Positions 25,535 to 34,233 of a stretch of DNA of 64,000 bases are shown here, piece by piece. Each line of letters starts with the position of its first letter. Within the stretch, counting starts at the first letter, position 1. The translations under genes and the position numbers were made by a program. Below the pieces are notes generated by a model. That model ran no database searches. It worked only from the letters and a program-made list of their open reading frames with translations, and had not been told where the DNA came from. Origin of the DNA: Burkholderiales bacterium 8X (GTDB taxonomy: Bacteria; Pseudomonadota; Gammaproteobacteria; Burkholderiales; Burkholderiaceae_C); assembly GCA_902506565.1 (NCBI GenBank), contig LR732703.1:2156125-2220124 (forward strand), given 5' to 3'.

Positions 25535-25975
25535 TCAGTGCCGCACCACCAGCACGGTGCGAAGCTCGGCCACCAGTTCGCCATGCTGATTGGTGGCGCG
25601 CGAATCCTTCACCGCGAACTCGAGCTGGCCGTTCTTCTTGTCGTAGATGTCGCTGATGCCGGATTCGACCGTGATCGTGTCGCCGGCGCAGGCCGTGCGG
25701 TGGTAGCGGAACGACTGTTCGCCGTGCAGCAGCTTGGCGAGCGGTATCTCGAGGTCGGCCAGCAAACGGTCGGTGGCGCCGCTGTCCAGCTCGGCTGCGA
25801 ACAGGAAAGTCGGCGGCGCTGGCAGGTCGGCATAGCCGGCGGCCTTGGCTGCAGCCGGGTCCAGGTACACCGGGTTCTGCTCGCCGATCGCCTTGGCAAA
25901 GAACTGCAGGCGGGTCCGGTGGATCGTCAACACCGAGGGCTCGAGCCGATGCCCGATCCATTTCTTGTCGATCAC
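25535..25975 (-). CDS. MaoC-family dehydratase, N-terminal (FAS1-like) half protein
   Basis: Hotdog-fold protein of 146 residues, the N-terminal partner of a two-subunit (R)-type enoyl-CoA hydratase: KKWIGHRLEPSVLTIHRTRL, FAKAIGEQNPVYLDPAAAKA and PAPPTFLFAAE. In such pairs the other MaoC subunit holds the catalytic residues, and here that subunit is the gutted gene downstream. The start is a GTG overlapping the thiolase stop by four bases (GTGA). It appears intact but probably lacks a working partner. Confidence 0.84.
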   Translation of the reverse strand: MIDKKWIGHRLEPSVLTIHRTRLQFFAKAIGEQNPVYLDPAAAKAAGYADLPAPPTFLFAAELDSGATDRLLADLEIPLAKLLHGEQSFRYHRTACAGDTITVESGISDIYDKKNGQLEFAVKDSRATNQHGELVAELRTVLVVRH

Positions 25976-27165
25976 GCGCCGGTCCTTTCGTAGACGGTGA
26001 CGACGCAGGCGCCGCCAAGTCCGAGGTTGTGCTGCAGCGCGATGCGCGCGCCCTCGACCTGCCGTTCGGCTGCCGTGCCGCGCAGCTGCTGGACCAGCTC
26101 GGTGCATTGCGCAAGCCCGGTCGCGCCGAGCGGATGGCCCTTCGACAGCAGCCCGCCCGACGGATTGGTGACCACCCGGCCGCCGTAGGTGTTGTCGCCG
26201 TCCTCGACGAATTTCTGCGCGCCGCCGCGCTCGCAAAGGCCCAGCGCCTCGTAGCTCAGGAGCTCGTTGTGCGCGAAGCAGTCGTGCAGCTCGACCACGT
26301 CGAGATCCTCGGGACCGAGCCCGGCTTCGGCGTACACCTGGCGGGCCGCCGCCTCGGCCATGCCGTAGCCGACCACCTCGCGCATGTCGCGGGCGGCGAA
26401 GGTCTCGGGGAAGTCGGTGGTCATCGCCTGGGCCCGGATGCGCACCGCGGTGCTGAGGCCGTGGCGTTTGGCGAAGGTCTCGGAGCAGACGATGGCCGCC
26501 GCCGCGCCGCAGGTCGGCGGGCAGGCCATGAGGCGGGTCATGACGCCGGGCCACATCACCGGCGCCGCCATCACTTCTTCTTCGGTGACCACCTTGCGGA
26601 ACAGCGCGACCGGGTTGTTGGCCGCATGCCGGCTGGCCTTGGCGCGGATCTTCGCGAAGGTCGACATCGGCGTTCCGAACTCCTCCATGTGGGCAAGGCC
26701 GGCGCCGCCGAAGTAGCGCAGCGCGAGCGGAATGTCGCCGCGCCCGACCAGCTCGTCGGTCGCCTCGTCGAAGCGCTCGAAGGGGCTCGGCCGATCGGCG
26801 AACACGGTACCGAGTGCGCCGGGCTTCATTTCCTCGAAGCCGAGCGCGAGCACGCAATCGGCTGCGCCGCTCATCACGGCCTGGCGCGCCAGGAAGAGGG
26901 CGGAGGAACCGGTCGAGCAGTTGTTGTTGACGTTGACGACCGGGATACCGGTCATGCCGACTTCGTAGAGCGCGCGTTGGCCAGCGGTCGAGTCGCCGTA
27001 CACGTAGCCGACGTAAGCCTGCTGGATGCGCGCGTAGTCGAGATTGCCCGCATCGGCCAGCGCGGCTCGCAGCGCCTTGGCCGCCATCACGGGGTAGGGC
27101 TCGCTGGCGCCCGGCTTGGCGAACGGCACCATGCCGACGCCGGCGACATAAACGTCCTGCTTCAT
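25972..27165 (-). CDS. Thiolase-family protein of the SCP2 / lipid-transfer type
   Basis: Predicted to cleave or condense a 3-ketoacyl-CoA. The 397-residue protein has NVNNNCSTGSSALFLARQAV with Cys83, a conserved FGTPMSTFAKI, and C-terminal GHPLGATGLAQC and LQHNLGLGGACVVTVYE. This is the sterol-carrier-protein thiolase branch seen in steroid, terpenoid and bile-acid side-chain pathways, which fits the racemase-like CoA transferase downstream. It is the first gene of the decaying cluster and divergent from the AraC fragment. No 20-bp box is present upstream, so it is not part of the neighbouring regulon. Confidence 0.88.
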   Translation of the reverse strand: MKQDVYVAGVGMVPFAKPGASEPYPVMAAKALRAALADAGNLDYARIQQAYVGYVYGDSTAGQRALYEVGMTGIPVVNVNNNCSTGSSALFLARQAVMSGAADCVLALGFEEMKPGALGTVFADRPSPFERFDEATDELVGRGDIPLALRYFGGAGLAHMEEFGTPMSTFAKIRAKASRHAANNPVALFRKVVTEEEVMAAPVMWPGVMTRLMACPPTCGAAAAIVCSETFAKRHGLSTAVRIRAQAMTTDFPETFAARDMREVVGYGMAEAAARQVYAEAGLGPEDLDVVELHDCFAHNELLSYEALGLCERGGAQKFVEDGDNTYGGRVVTNPSGGLLSKGHPLGATGLAQCTELVQQLRGTAAERQVEGARIALQHNLGLGGACVVTVYERTGA

Positions 27166-27290
27166 GGCAATCCTTTGTCTCTCGTTTCGAAAAAGGCCTC
27201 GCGGTTCGTACCCGCAACGGGGCCGATGCTAGGCCGCGTAACATCCCGCCGCGATAGCTGAAAACCTTAGGATCATGGCAGCAGGAGACC

Positions 27291-27869
27291 GTGATTCGCG
27301 TGCTGTGGCGACTCTCGGCCTGGCTCCTGAACGTGCCGTTGCCGATCCGGCACTTCGATTTCGCCTACGCCGCGCCGGAAAGCCAGCAAGGCTACGGGCT
27401 GGTGTTTCCGGCGCCTCGGCGGTACGGCCAGAAGTCTTTCGGCTACTGGTTCAAGGTGTCCGAACTGGAGACGCCGGTGAGCCGCGACGAGCACGCATTG
27501 CGCGTTTTCCTGACCGACGCCTATACGCAGATCATTTCGCCGCCGCGCGCGTTCGGCGCGGTCGGCGGCAAGGTGCGCAACTGCCTGATGCGCAACTATC
27601 CGCACTGGCCATCGCTGGAAGAAGTCGCGGCCCAGTTGCATACCGCGCCGTCGCGCCTGCAGCGGCACCTGGCGGCCGAGCAAACGTCCTTGCAGTGGTT
27701 GAAGGACGACCTGCGGCGGGATCTGGCGATCTCGCGGCTGTTGTGGTCGCGCGTTTCGCTGGTGCAGTTGGCGAGCGAGCTGGGGTTCAGCGACAGCGCG
27801 GCGTTCCAGCGGGCGTTCAAGCGTTGGACCGGGCAGCACTGCGGGGCTTACCGGCGGCGGGACAAGTGA
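27291..27869 (+). pseudogene. AraC-family regulator lacking most of its N-terminal sensor domain
   Basis: Encodes 192 residues where AraC regulators with this ligand-binding domain (PF12625) have about 330. It begins inside the sensor (RVLWRLSAWLLNVPLPIRHF). The two-helix DNA-binding part is complete: SLEEVAAQLHTAPSRLQRHL and LVQLASELGFSDSAAFQRAF, followed by KRWTG. GTG 27291 has GGAG close before it. The protein could still bind DNA without its ligand sensor, or be a dead gene. It is divergent from the thiolase of the same cluster. Confidence 0.65.
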
Positions 27870-28036
27870 GCTGGTGGAGACCCACTCAAAATGAATGCAA
27901 TGCGCATTATGTTAATTATGTGATGCAGCAGCAGATCGCCGGAGCCCTGAACCATGGATGGTGGTTCGCTCCGGGCACCCTGTGATCGCACCCGCTAACC
28001 GTGACCGTCCGCCACGACGGCCCTGCATTCGCGCTT
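27870..28036. other. Intergenic region with an AT-rich island between convergent genes
   Basis: No gene is recognised. Bases 27893-27932 are far richer in A and T than the surroundings and contain AATGCGCATT and TTAATTATG. Only a nine-codon open frame starts there. There is no convincing Fur or Zur palindrome and no T-tract hairpin. Confidence 0.45.
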
Positions 28037-28090
28037 GCAATCGCAATCGCAATCGCAATCGCCTTCGTAATCGCAATCGCGATCGCGTTC
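28037..28090. repeat. Nine-unit hexanucleotide tandem repeat (GCAATC)
   Basis: Nine consecutive 6-bp units: GCAATC four times, then GCCTTC, GTAATC, GCAATC, GCGATC and GCGTTC. The array begins eight bases past the stop of the YcnI-PCuAC gene, so it is non-coding. The first four perfect units suggest recent slippage. Confidence 0.85.
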
Positions 28091-28097
28091 CCTTGAC

Positions 28098-29066
28098 TCA
28101 ATGCTTGTGCCCATCCGCCGCCGCACCGGCAGGCGCGCCGACCGGCACCTCGAGCGCGCGGGAGCTCTTCACGCCCTTCGCATCCTCGAACTGCAAGGTG
28201 AGCGCGATGCGACCGCCCTTGGTCATCGGCTGCTTCAAGTCCATCAGCATCAGGTGGTAGCCGCTCGGCTTGAGCTCGACCACCTCCCGCGGCGGCAGCG
28301 AAAGCCCGCCCTTCACTTCCCGCATCCGCATGGTGTCGCCATCCATCTTCATCTCGTGCACCTCGGCCACGCCGGCAGCGGGCGTCGATGCGCCGACCAG
28401 CTTGGCACCGGAAGGCGCGCTGAGCTTCATGAACGCGCCCGTGCCGCTTTGACCCGGCACCGTCTGGCGAACCCATGCATCCCGGATGTCGACCGCAGCG
28501 ACGCCGGGCGCGAGAACGTCCAGCCGAGCTGCCGGATATTCCAGCTTCTCGTCGGCGCCGCCGGCCGGAAGCTGGGCCCAGTCGGCCGAGCCCTGGTCGC
28601 AGCTTTGCAGCACCTTGAAGTACAGCGGCCCGGGCGTGACCGGCAGCTTTCCGCGCAGCAGGAACTCGGTTTTTTCGCTCGCCGGCAAAGCCGTCGAAGG
28701 GCTTTCCGCCGTCCATTGCACTTCGCCGTCGCCGGCCTTGCGGATCTCCGTTTTCCAGCCGCGGCGCGCGGGCACGTCGACCAGCGTGAAGCCTTTCGGC
28801 AGGCGCACGGTCAAGCCGGTCGTCGCTTTCGTGTCCTTGCAGGCATGGCCGACGCGGAACGCGGCTTCGTAGTCGGCGCCGGCGGTCGCACCACCCGGCG
28901 GCAGCGTGACGTGAGCAAAGACCGAGGTGGCGCCCAGCGCGACCAGGCTGCCGACCAGAACACTTGCGGTGCACCGCCTCGTCGGCAATGCGGCGCCGAC
29001 ATGCGGGGCCGGGGCTACCGCCAAGTCGAGTTGGCGACCGAGGGATTGAAGGCGCGTCGAATTCAT
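28098..29066 (-). CDS. Periplasmic copper protein: YcnI (DUF1775) domain fused to a PCuAC copper chaperone
   Basis: Binds and probably hands on copper in the periplasm. After a signal segment (VLVGSLVALGATSVFA) the mature protein would start at His52 (HVTLPPGG), the N-terminal histidine that YcnI proteins use for Cu(II). The DUF1775 half runs to about 190. A PCuAC half follows with the Cu(I) motif EVHEMKMDGDTMRMREV and GYHLMLMDL, the H-M-x-M arrangement of that family. The total is 322 residues, ending in a His-rich tail. ATG 29066 has AAGGAAA upstream. ATG 29093, overlapping the receptor stop, is an alternative start. Confidence 0.88.
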   Translation of the reverse strand: MNSTRLQSLGRQLDLAVAPAPHVGAALPTRRCTASVLVGSLVALGATSVFAHVTLPPGGATAGADYEAAFRVGHACKDTKATTGLTVRLPKGFTLVDVPARRGWKTEIRKAGDGEVQWTAESPSTALPASEKTEFLLRGKLPVTPGPLYFKVLQSCDQGSADWAQLPAGGADEKLEYPAARLDVLAPGVAAVDIRDAWVRQTVPGQSGTGAFMKLSAPSGAKLVGASTPAAGVAEVHEMKMDGDTMRMREVKGGLSLPPREVVELKPSGYHLMLMDLKQPMTKGGRIALTLQFEDAKGVKSSRALEVPVGAPAGAAADGHKH

Positions 29067-29092
29067 GTCGTTTCCTTGAAAGATCGAATGCA

Positions 29093-31525
29093 TCACAGGT
29101 CCACCCGCAGTTCGGCGGTGTAGGTGCGTTGCGGGTACGGGTGGAAGTTCCAGTATGGATAGTTGTTGGCGTTGTCGATGCCGAAGGCCGCCGATACCTG
29201 CCGATTGAAGCGGTAGTGAACACGAAGATCCACCGTGAAGTACTTGCTGGCACCGAAGTATGCGAAGCCGTTGACGTCGCTGTTGTCCAGGTTGGAATAC
29301 TGGCGTCCGCTGTAGCGCCCGGCGACGGTCAGGGTCCATCGATCGTCCGGTCGATAGGACGCGAAGGCGGTCGAGCGCCATTCGGGTACACGCGGCTGCC
29401 ACTTGCCGACGCTCGCCGGCAGGTTGGCGTTGGCGACTGTTCGCGAATGCGCATAGGTGAGGCTTCCGCCCAGGTCGAGGCCGCGCATCCACACGTCCTG
29501 ACCGGTATAGGCCAGCTCGATACCCGAGGTGCGGACCTTGTCGACGTTCTGCACGCGCGAGACGGTCGAGTTCGGGATCAGCTGGCTGAAAAGCGCGTCC
29601 TCCGTGGTCTCGTGGAAGAGCGTGGCGCGGGCCAGGCCATGTCCCAGGTCCTTTTCGGCCGACAGCTCGGCGGTCCATGATTTTTCCGGGCGCAGGGTCG
29701 GATCGTTGATGAACGACAGCGCGCCGCCGGAAGTCGCGCCGTACAGCTCGCCGACCGTCGGATAGCGCACCGCCCTTCCCACCGATGCCTTCAGCAAGGT
29801 GTCCGTCGACAGCTGAAAGGCCAGCGCGGCCTTCGGCGACAGGTCCGACTCGCTTCGCGCCGCATACGCCTGCGATGCCGAGCCGGTCGCGGTGAAGCCG
29901 TCCTGCGCCTTCCAGTTCTCGTACCGAATGCCCAGCACCGCCTTCCATCGCGGCGAGAGGGTCCAGCTGTCCTGCAACCAGGCGTTGAGCGTCTCGGTGC
30001 GGCCGCCGACGTTGCTCGAAAGCGAAGCCGGCGCGCCGCCGAGCCAGTTGTCGAGCACGTTGGTCTTGAGGATGGCCAATCGATAGCCGGCGCGTCCGGC
30101 ACCGAACTCGACGATGTGCGCACCGTTCACGCCGCCGGGCCGCCAGGTACCCTTGGCCGCGACCGTGTTCCAGCCCGTGCCGTCCTGGTCCTGCAAGGTA
30201 CCGGCGCCGCCGTACGCCGCGAGTGGCAGCGCCACCGTCGGCGCGCGTTGGCGGTCCTTGGCGTAGTCGTAGTGGCTGGCGGACAGCTCCCAGTCGAACT
30301 CGCCGCGGGTGTTGCTCTTGAGCGAGAGGCCCTGCATGACGTGCAGCTGCTCGTCGTTGGCGAGCGGAAAGGCGGTCGGCGCCAGGTTGTAGCTGCGGCC
30401 GGCGATGTTGATCGGGCCGCTGTAGACCGGAACGCCGGCCGCGTTGCGCAGATAGCTTTCGGGCCGCGCCTCCGCCCTGTTCTGCCACCAGCCCAGGACG
30501 TAGGTGGCGGTGAGCGTCGGCGAGAAATCGTAGGCCAGCTTGAGCTTGCCGTGGTCTTGCTCGGTGCGATAGGCGGTGCCGGTTCCGAGGATGTACCAGG
30601 GCGTGTTGGTGGTGTTGAGCCCGGGCACGTAGCCGCTCACCGGAACACCGGCGCTGCCGGGCGCGCCGGAGCCGATCAAGGCGGTGGTGAAGGTGAGCGG
30701 CTGGCTACTGCTCTTGGTTCGATGGAGGTCGATCCACCAGGACCACGGCCCTGGGCTTTCCACCTTGCCGCCCTCCCCGCTGCCATCCTTGGCGTCGCCC
30801 CCGCCTTCGCTTTTTTCGAAGCCGGTGCCGCTGCGGCCGCCGATCGAAGCGCTGGCCTGCCAGCTGTCGAAGGTGTCCCGCGTGTTGTAGAGCCGGCTCG
30901 GCTGCGAGGCGTAGCCGACCTTGGCATGGGCCTCCAACCGGGTCGGCATGCGGGTCACGAAGTCGACCACCGCGCCGGCCGAGTTGCCGGGATAGGCCGC
31001 CGAGAACGGTCCGTACATCACGTCGACCCGGTCGATTTCTTCCGGCGTCACGAGGCCCCAGCGCGGTGCGAAGTTGGTGCCGTTGGCGATGCCGTTGCCG
31101 AGGTAGTTGGACAGCAGGATGCCGTCCGCATACACCGCCGAACGCGCGCTGTTGCCGGTGCCCGATGCCCGGCTCGACAGGATGGCGTGGTTGTAGTCGC
31201 CGATGTAGCGCTTGCGCACCAGCAGGCTCGGCAGGTACTTGAGCGCATCCTCGCTGTCGGTCGCGTTGATGCGGGTCTCGATCTCCTCGCGGGTAACGCC
31301 CTCGATCGTGGTCGGGATCTGCGTCGGCAGCGAGCTCGGGCGTCCGCCGGTCACCGTCACCACGCCGAGCGACTTGCTGCGCTCCGGTTCGGGTTTGGGC
31401 GACGCCTGCCGGCGATCGGCATCGCCGGATTCCTGCGCAGGCTGTGCGGCGATCGACGCCGCCAGCCAGGGTCCGGTCGCGGCGACAACTACGGCTGCAG
31501 CACGCCGCGCCATGGTTCTCTTCAT
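29093..31525 (-). CDS. TonB-dependent outer-membrane receptor, probably for copper
   Basis: Imports a ligand across the outer membrane using TonB energy. From ATG 31525 (GAGGAG upstream) the protein has 810 residues. It has a signal peptide (AAAVVVAATGPWLAASIAAQ), then a plug domain with EEIDRVDVMYGPFSAAYPGN and SAGAVVDFVTRMPT, then a long beta-barrel ending in RTYTAELRVDL with the usual hydrophobic C-terminal residue. A Gly/Lys/Glu-rich loop (KSEGGGDAKDGSGEGG) interrupts the early barrel. Copper is inferred from the flanking YcnI-PCuAC and DUF2946 genes, as around OprC-type receptors. Confidence 0.9.
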   Translation of the reverse strand: MKRTMARRAAAVVVAATGPWLAASIAAQPAQESGDADRRQASPKPEPERSKSLGVVTVTGGRPSSLPTQIPTTIEGVTREEIETRINATDSEDALKYLPSLLVRKRYIGDYNHAILSSRASGTGNSARSAVYADGILLSNYLGNGIANGTNFAPRWGLVTPEEIDRVDVMYGPFSAAYPGNSAGAVVDFVTRMPTRLEAHAKVGYASQPSRLYNTRDTFDSWQASASIGGRSGTGFEKSEGGGDAKDGSGEGGKVESPGPWSWWIDLHRTKSSSQPLTFTTALIGSGAPGSAGVPVSGYVPGLNTTNTPWYILGTGTAYRTEQDHGKLKLAYDFSPTLTATYVLGWWQNRAEARPESYLRNAAGVPVYSGPINIAGRSYNLAPTAFPLANDEQLHVMQGLSLKSNTRGEFDWELSASHYDYAKDRQRAPTVALPLAAYGGAGTLQDQDGTGWNTVAAKGTWRPGGVNGAHIVEFGAGRAGYRLAILKTNVLDNWLGGAPASLSSNVGGRTETLNAWLQDSWTLSPRWKAVLGIRYENWKAQDGFTATGSASQAYAARSESDLSPKAALAFQLSTDTLLKASVGRAVRYPTVGELYGATSGGALSFINDPTLRPEKSWTAELSAEKDLGHGLARATLFHETTEDALFSQLIPNSTVSRVQNVDKVRTSGIELAYTGQDVWMRGLDLGGSLTYAHSRTVANANLPASVGKWQPRVPEWRSTAFASYRPDDRWTLTVAGRYSGRQYSNLDNSDVNGFAYFGASKYFTVDLRVHYRFNRQVSAAFGIDNANNYPYWNFHPYPQRTYTAELRVDL

Positions 31526-31631
31526 GAAAATTGCTCCTCGGCCCTGCTCGGCAGGCGCCGTTCCGATGTCGATGGGATCGCGTGGGCGCGCAGGCCCGAT
31601 CAGGGCTGCCGCCGCAGGCGAACGAAGACGA

Positions 31632-31997
31632 TCAGAAGAGAGCGGGAGGCCCGCGCGCGGGCAAGGGCGCGCGGGTGGCCGCAGCCAGCCGTGCCGCCGG
31701 GATGGCCTGTGCGATCCGGCCCAGTGGCTGCAGCGGCGGAACGCCCACCGCGACCGGCGGCGGCGGTGGCGCGCCCATGAGCACGCACAAGGGGCAATCG
31801 AGCTGCTGGGCGGCGCCCAGGTCCTGCGCCTCGCCGTCGCCCGACTGCACCACGAGCTTGACCGTACCGACGCTGGAGCAGACCACCTGCATCGATTGCG
31901 GCGACACCAGCGGCGAGGCGATCGCGACGCCGAGCGACGACATGAACCAGGCCAGCACGAAGCAGGCAAGGATGCGGGCGTGGCGCAGGCGATTCAT
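31632..31997 (-). CDS. DUF2946 family protein
   Basis: Small envelope protein of 121 residues with an N-terminal hydrophobic segment (ILACFVLAWFMSSLGVAIAS), two further cysteines in a CPLC motif near 70 after the single Cys in VVCSS, and a proline-rich stretch APPPPPVAVG. DUF2946 genes typically precede copper TonB receptors, and the Cys pair may bind Cu(I) (inference). It is the first gene of the three-gene copper operon, 106 bp before the receptor. Confidence 0.82.
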   Translation of the reverse strand: MNRLRHARILACFVLAWFMSSLGVAIASPLVSPQSMQVVCSSVGTVKLVVQSGDGEAQDLGAAQQLDCPLCVLMGAPPPPPVAVGVPPLQPLGRIAQAIPAARLAAATRAPLPARGPPALF

Positions 31998-32088
31998 CGG
32001 CCGCGATTATGAAGGGGTTCGCCATATCCCTGCGGACGAGCAAGACTGGAATAATTTCCGCACAACGACAAACCGACGAGACACGCAG

Positions 32089-34221
32089 ATGACGAGCCGA
32101 GACACGCCCGCCGACCCCGCGCCGAATGCCAGCGCGGCCGCGCAAGACCTCACCGCAGCGCACCCGACGAATCCCATCGCAGCCCATTCGAATGCCGCGA
32201 CCGCCGAAGCCGAAGCGCACGCCGTTCCGCGCATCCGCCGCTACCAGGATTGGCTGGCCGAGACCCGCGGCCTGCGCTTCGCCGACTACGCCGCATTGCA
32301 CGAATGGTCGGTGCGCGACCTCGACGCGTTCTGGCAGAGCATCTGGGACTTTCACGGCATGCATTCACCGACGCCGTACAGCGCCGTGCTGGCAGACGAT
32401 CGCCTGCCGGGAGCCAGCTGGTTCCCTGGCGCCCAGGTCAATTTCGTGCGTGACCTGCTGAGGCATGTGCAACCCGCGCACGCCGCCGGCATGCTCGCCA
32501 TCGTCAGCGACAACGAAGCCGGCGAAGTCCGCGAACTCGACTGGCCAGAACTGCGCCGCCAGGTTGCCTCGGCAGCGTTGACCTTGAAGGACTCCGGCGT
32601 CGGCCGCGGCGACCGCGTCGCGGCGTACATGCCGAACGTGCCCGAAACCATCGTCGCCTTCCTCGCCTGCGCGAGCATCGGCGCGGTCTGGAGCGTTTGC
32701 GCGCCGGACATGGGAACGGCGGCGGTGTTGGAGCGCTTCCGGCAGATCGAGCCGGTGCTGCTGCTGGCGGCGGACGGCCTGCATTACGGCGCCAAGGCGA
32801 TCGACCGCAGCGCCGTGATCCGCGAGCTTCGATCTCAGTTGCCGAGCGTACGCAAGCTGCTGCTGCTTCGAACGCCGCATGCCTCCGAGCGGCTCGACGC
32901 CGAGGTCGACTGGACCGATGCCGTCGCCCGGCACGGCGCCGAGGTCGACGCTTTCGAGCCCGAGTGGCTGCCCTTCGACCATCCGCTCTGGATCGTCTAT
33001 TCGAGTGGCACCACCGGCCTTCCGAAGCCGATCGTCCACGGTCATGGCGGCATCCTGATCAACACCCATGCCGCATCGCTGCACAGCGACCTCGGACCGA
33101 GCTATTCGGCCGACAACCGGAACGAGCGCTACCACTGGTACAGCTCGACCGGCTGGGTGATGTGGAACGCGCAGATGTCCGGCCTCTTGTCCGGCTGCAC
33201 GATCTGCATCTACGACGGCCATCCGGCCGGCAGCAAGGACCGTCCCGACTGGGGCGTGCTGTGGCGCTTCGTGGCGCGGCATCGCATCACCACCTTCGGC
33301 GCGGGGGCCGCGTACTTCTCGAGCTGCATGAAGGCCGAAATCGACCTCGGCGCATGCGGCGACCTGTCGGCCGTGCGCACGCTCGGCAGCACCGGCTCGC
33401 CGCTTCCGGCCGAGGTGCAGCGCTGGGGCACCGAGCAACTGAAGAAGCTCGGCGCCGACGTCTGGTGGTACAACATTTCGGGCGGCACCGACTTCTGCGG
33501 CGCCTTCATCGGCGGCAACCGAGAGCTGCCGGAGGTACCCGGGCAGATGCAATGCCGGCTGCTCGGCAACGCGGTCGAAGCCTGGAACGAGCAAGGCGAA
33601 CCCGTCATCGACCAGGTCGGCGAGCTGGTCTGCACCCGGCCGATTCCGTCGATGCCGCTCTACTTCTGGTGCGACGAAGGCAACGCCCGCTACCTGTCGA
33701 GCTACTTCGACACCTATCCCGGCGTCTGGCGCCACGGCGACTGGCTCAAGATCGGCAGCGACGGCGGCTGCGTCATCTACGGCCGGAGCGACGCCACCAT
33801 CAATCGCCAGGGCCTCCGGATGGGCACCAGCGAAATCTACAGCGCGGTCGAGGGCTTGCCGGAGGTGATCGATTCGATGGTGGTCGACCTCGAATACCTC
33901 GGGCGCGAAAGCTACATGCCGCTTTTCGTGGTGCTGCGGGATGGCCTCGAACTCGATGCGCCGCTGCGTCGCCGCATCGCGGATGCGATCAAGACCCAGC
34001 TGTCGCCGCGGTTCGTGCCGAACGACATCTTCCAGGTGGCGCAGGTTCCGCGCACGCTCACCGGCAAGAAGCAGGAGCTGCCGATCAAGAAGCTGCTGCT
34101 CGGTCAGCCGCTCGAGAAGGTCGTCAACAAGGAAGCGATGGCCAACGCCGAATGCCTCGGCTGGTACGTCGAGTTCGCGGCAGGCCGGCTGGCTGCGAGC
34201 GCGGGTTCTACGCCCGCCTGA
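32089..34221 (+). CDS. aacS: Acetoacetate-CoA ligase (acetoacetyl-CoA synthetase)
   Basis: Activates acetoacetate to acetoacetyl-CoA with ATP, feeding ketone-body or PHB-derived carbon into thiolase. The 710-residue protein has IYSSGTTGLPKPIVHGHGGI as the AMP loop, WSSTGWVMWN-type sequence (SSTGWVMWNAQMSG), WWYNISGGTDFCGAFIGGN and a C-terminal RTLTGKKQELPIKKLLLG with the catalytic lysine. The last part, VNKEAMANAECLGWY, is characteristic of AacS. The first 47 residues are Ala/Pro-rich and not part of the fold. The chosen ATG has only a weak upstream purine run, so a later start is possible. Confidence 0.92.
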   Translation: MTSRDTPADPAPNASAAAQDLTAAHPTNPIAAHSNAATAEAEAHAVPRIRRYQDWLAETRGLRFADYAALHEWSVRDLDAFWQSIWDFHGMHSPTPYSAVLADDRLPGASWFPGAQVNFVRDLLRHVQPAHAAGMLAIVSDNEAGEVRELDWPELRRQVASAALTLKDSGVGRGDRVAAYMPNVPETIVAFLACASIGAVWSVCAPDMGTAAVLERFRQIEPVLLLAADGLHYGAKAIDRSAVIRELRSQLPSVRKLLLLRTPHASERLDAEVDWTDAVARHGAEVDAFEPEWLPFDHPLWIVYSSGTTGLPKPIVHGHGGILINTHAASLHSDLGPSYSADNRNERYHWYSSTGWVMWNAQMSGLLSGCTICIYDGHPAGSKDRPDWGVLWRFVARHRITTFGAGAAYFSSCMKAEIDLGACGDLSAVRTLGSTGSPLPAEVQRWGTEQLKKLGADVWWYNISGGTDFCGAFIGGNRELPEVPGQMQCRLLGNAVEAWNEQGEPVIDQVGELVCTRPIPSMPLYFWCDEGNARYLSSYFDTYPGVWRHGDWLKIGSDGGCVIYGRSDATINRQGLRMGTSEIYSAVEGLPEVIDSMVVDLEYLGRESYMPLFVVLRDGLELDAPLRRRIADAIKTQLSPRFVPNDIFQVAQVPRTLTGKKQELPIKKLLLGQPLEKVVNKEAMANAECLGWYVEFAAGRLAASAGSTPA

Positions 34222-34233
34222 AGGGCTGCGAAA

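Noticed and set aside
27166..27190. Possible eighth regulon box upstream of the SCP2-type thiolase
   Set aside because: TGTCTC followed by TTTCGAAA is present, but the second arm (ASGACA) is missing.
27893..27932. Possible Fur or Zur box near the copper operon
   Set aside because: It lies at the 3' end of the operon between convergent genes and matches neither consensus over both arms.
28037..28090. CRISPR-like repeat
   Set aside because: It is a 6-bp tandem repeat without spacers and no cas gene is present.
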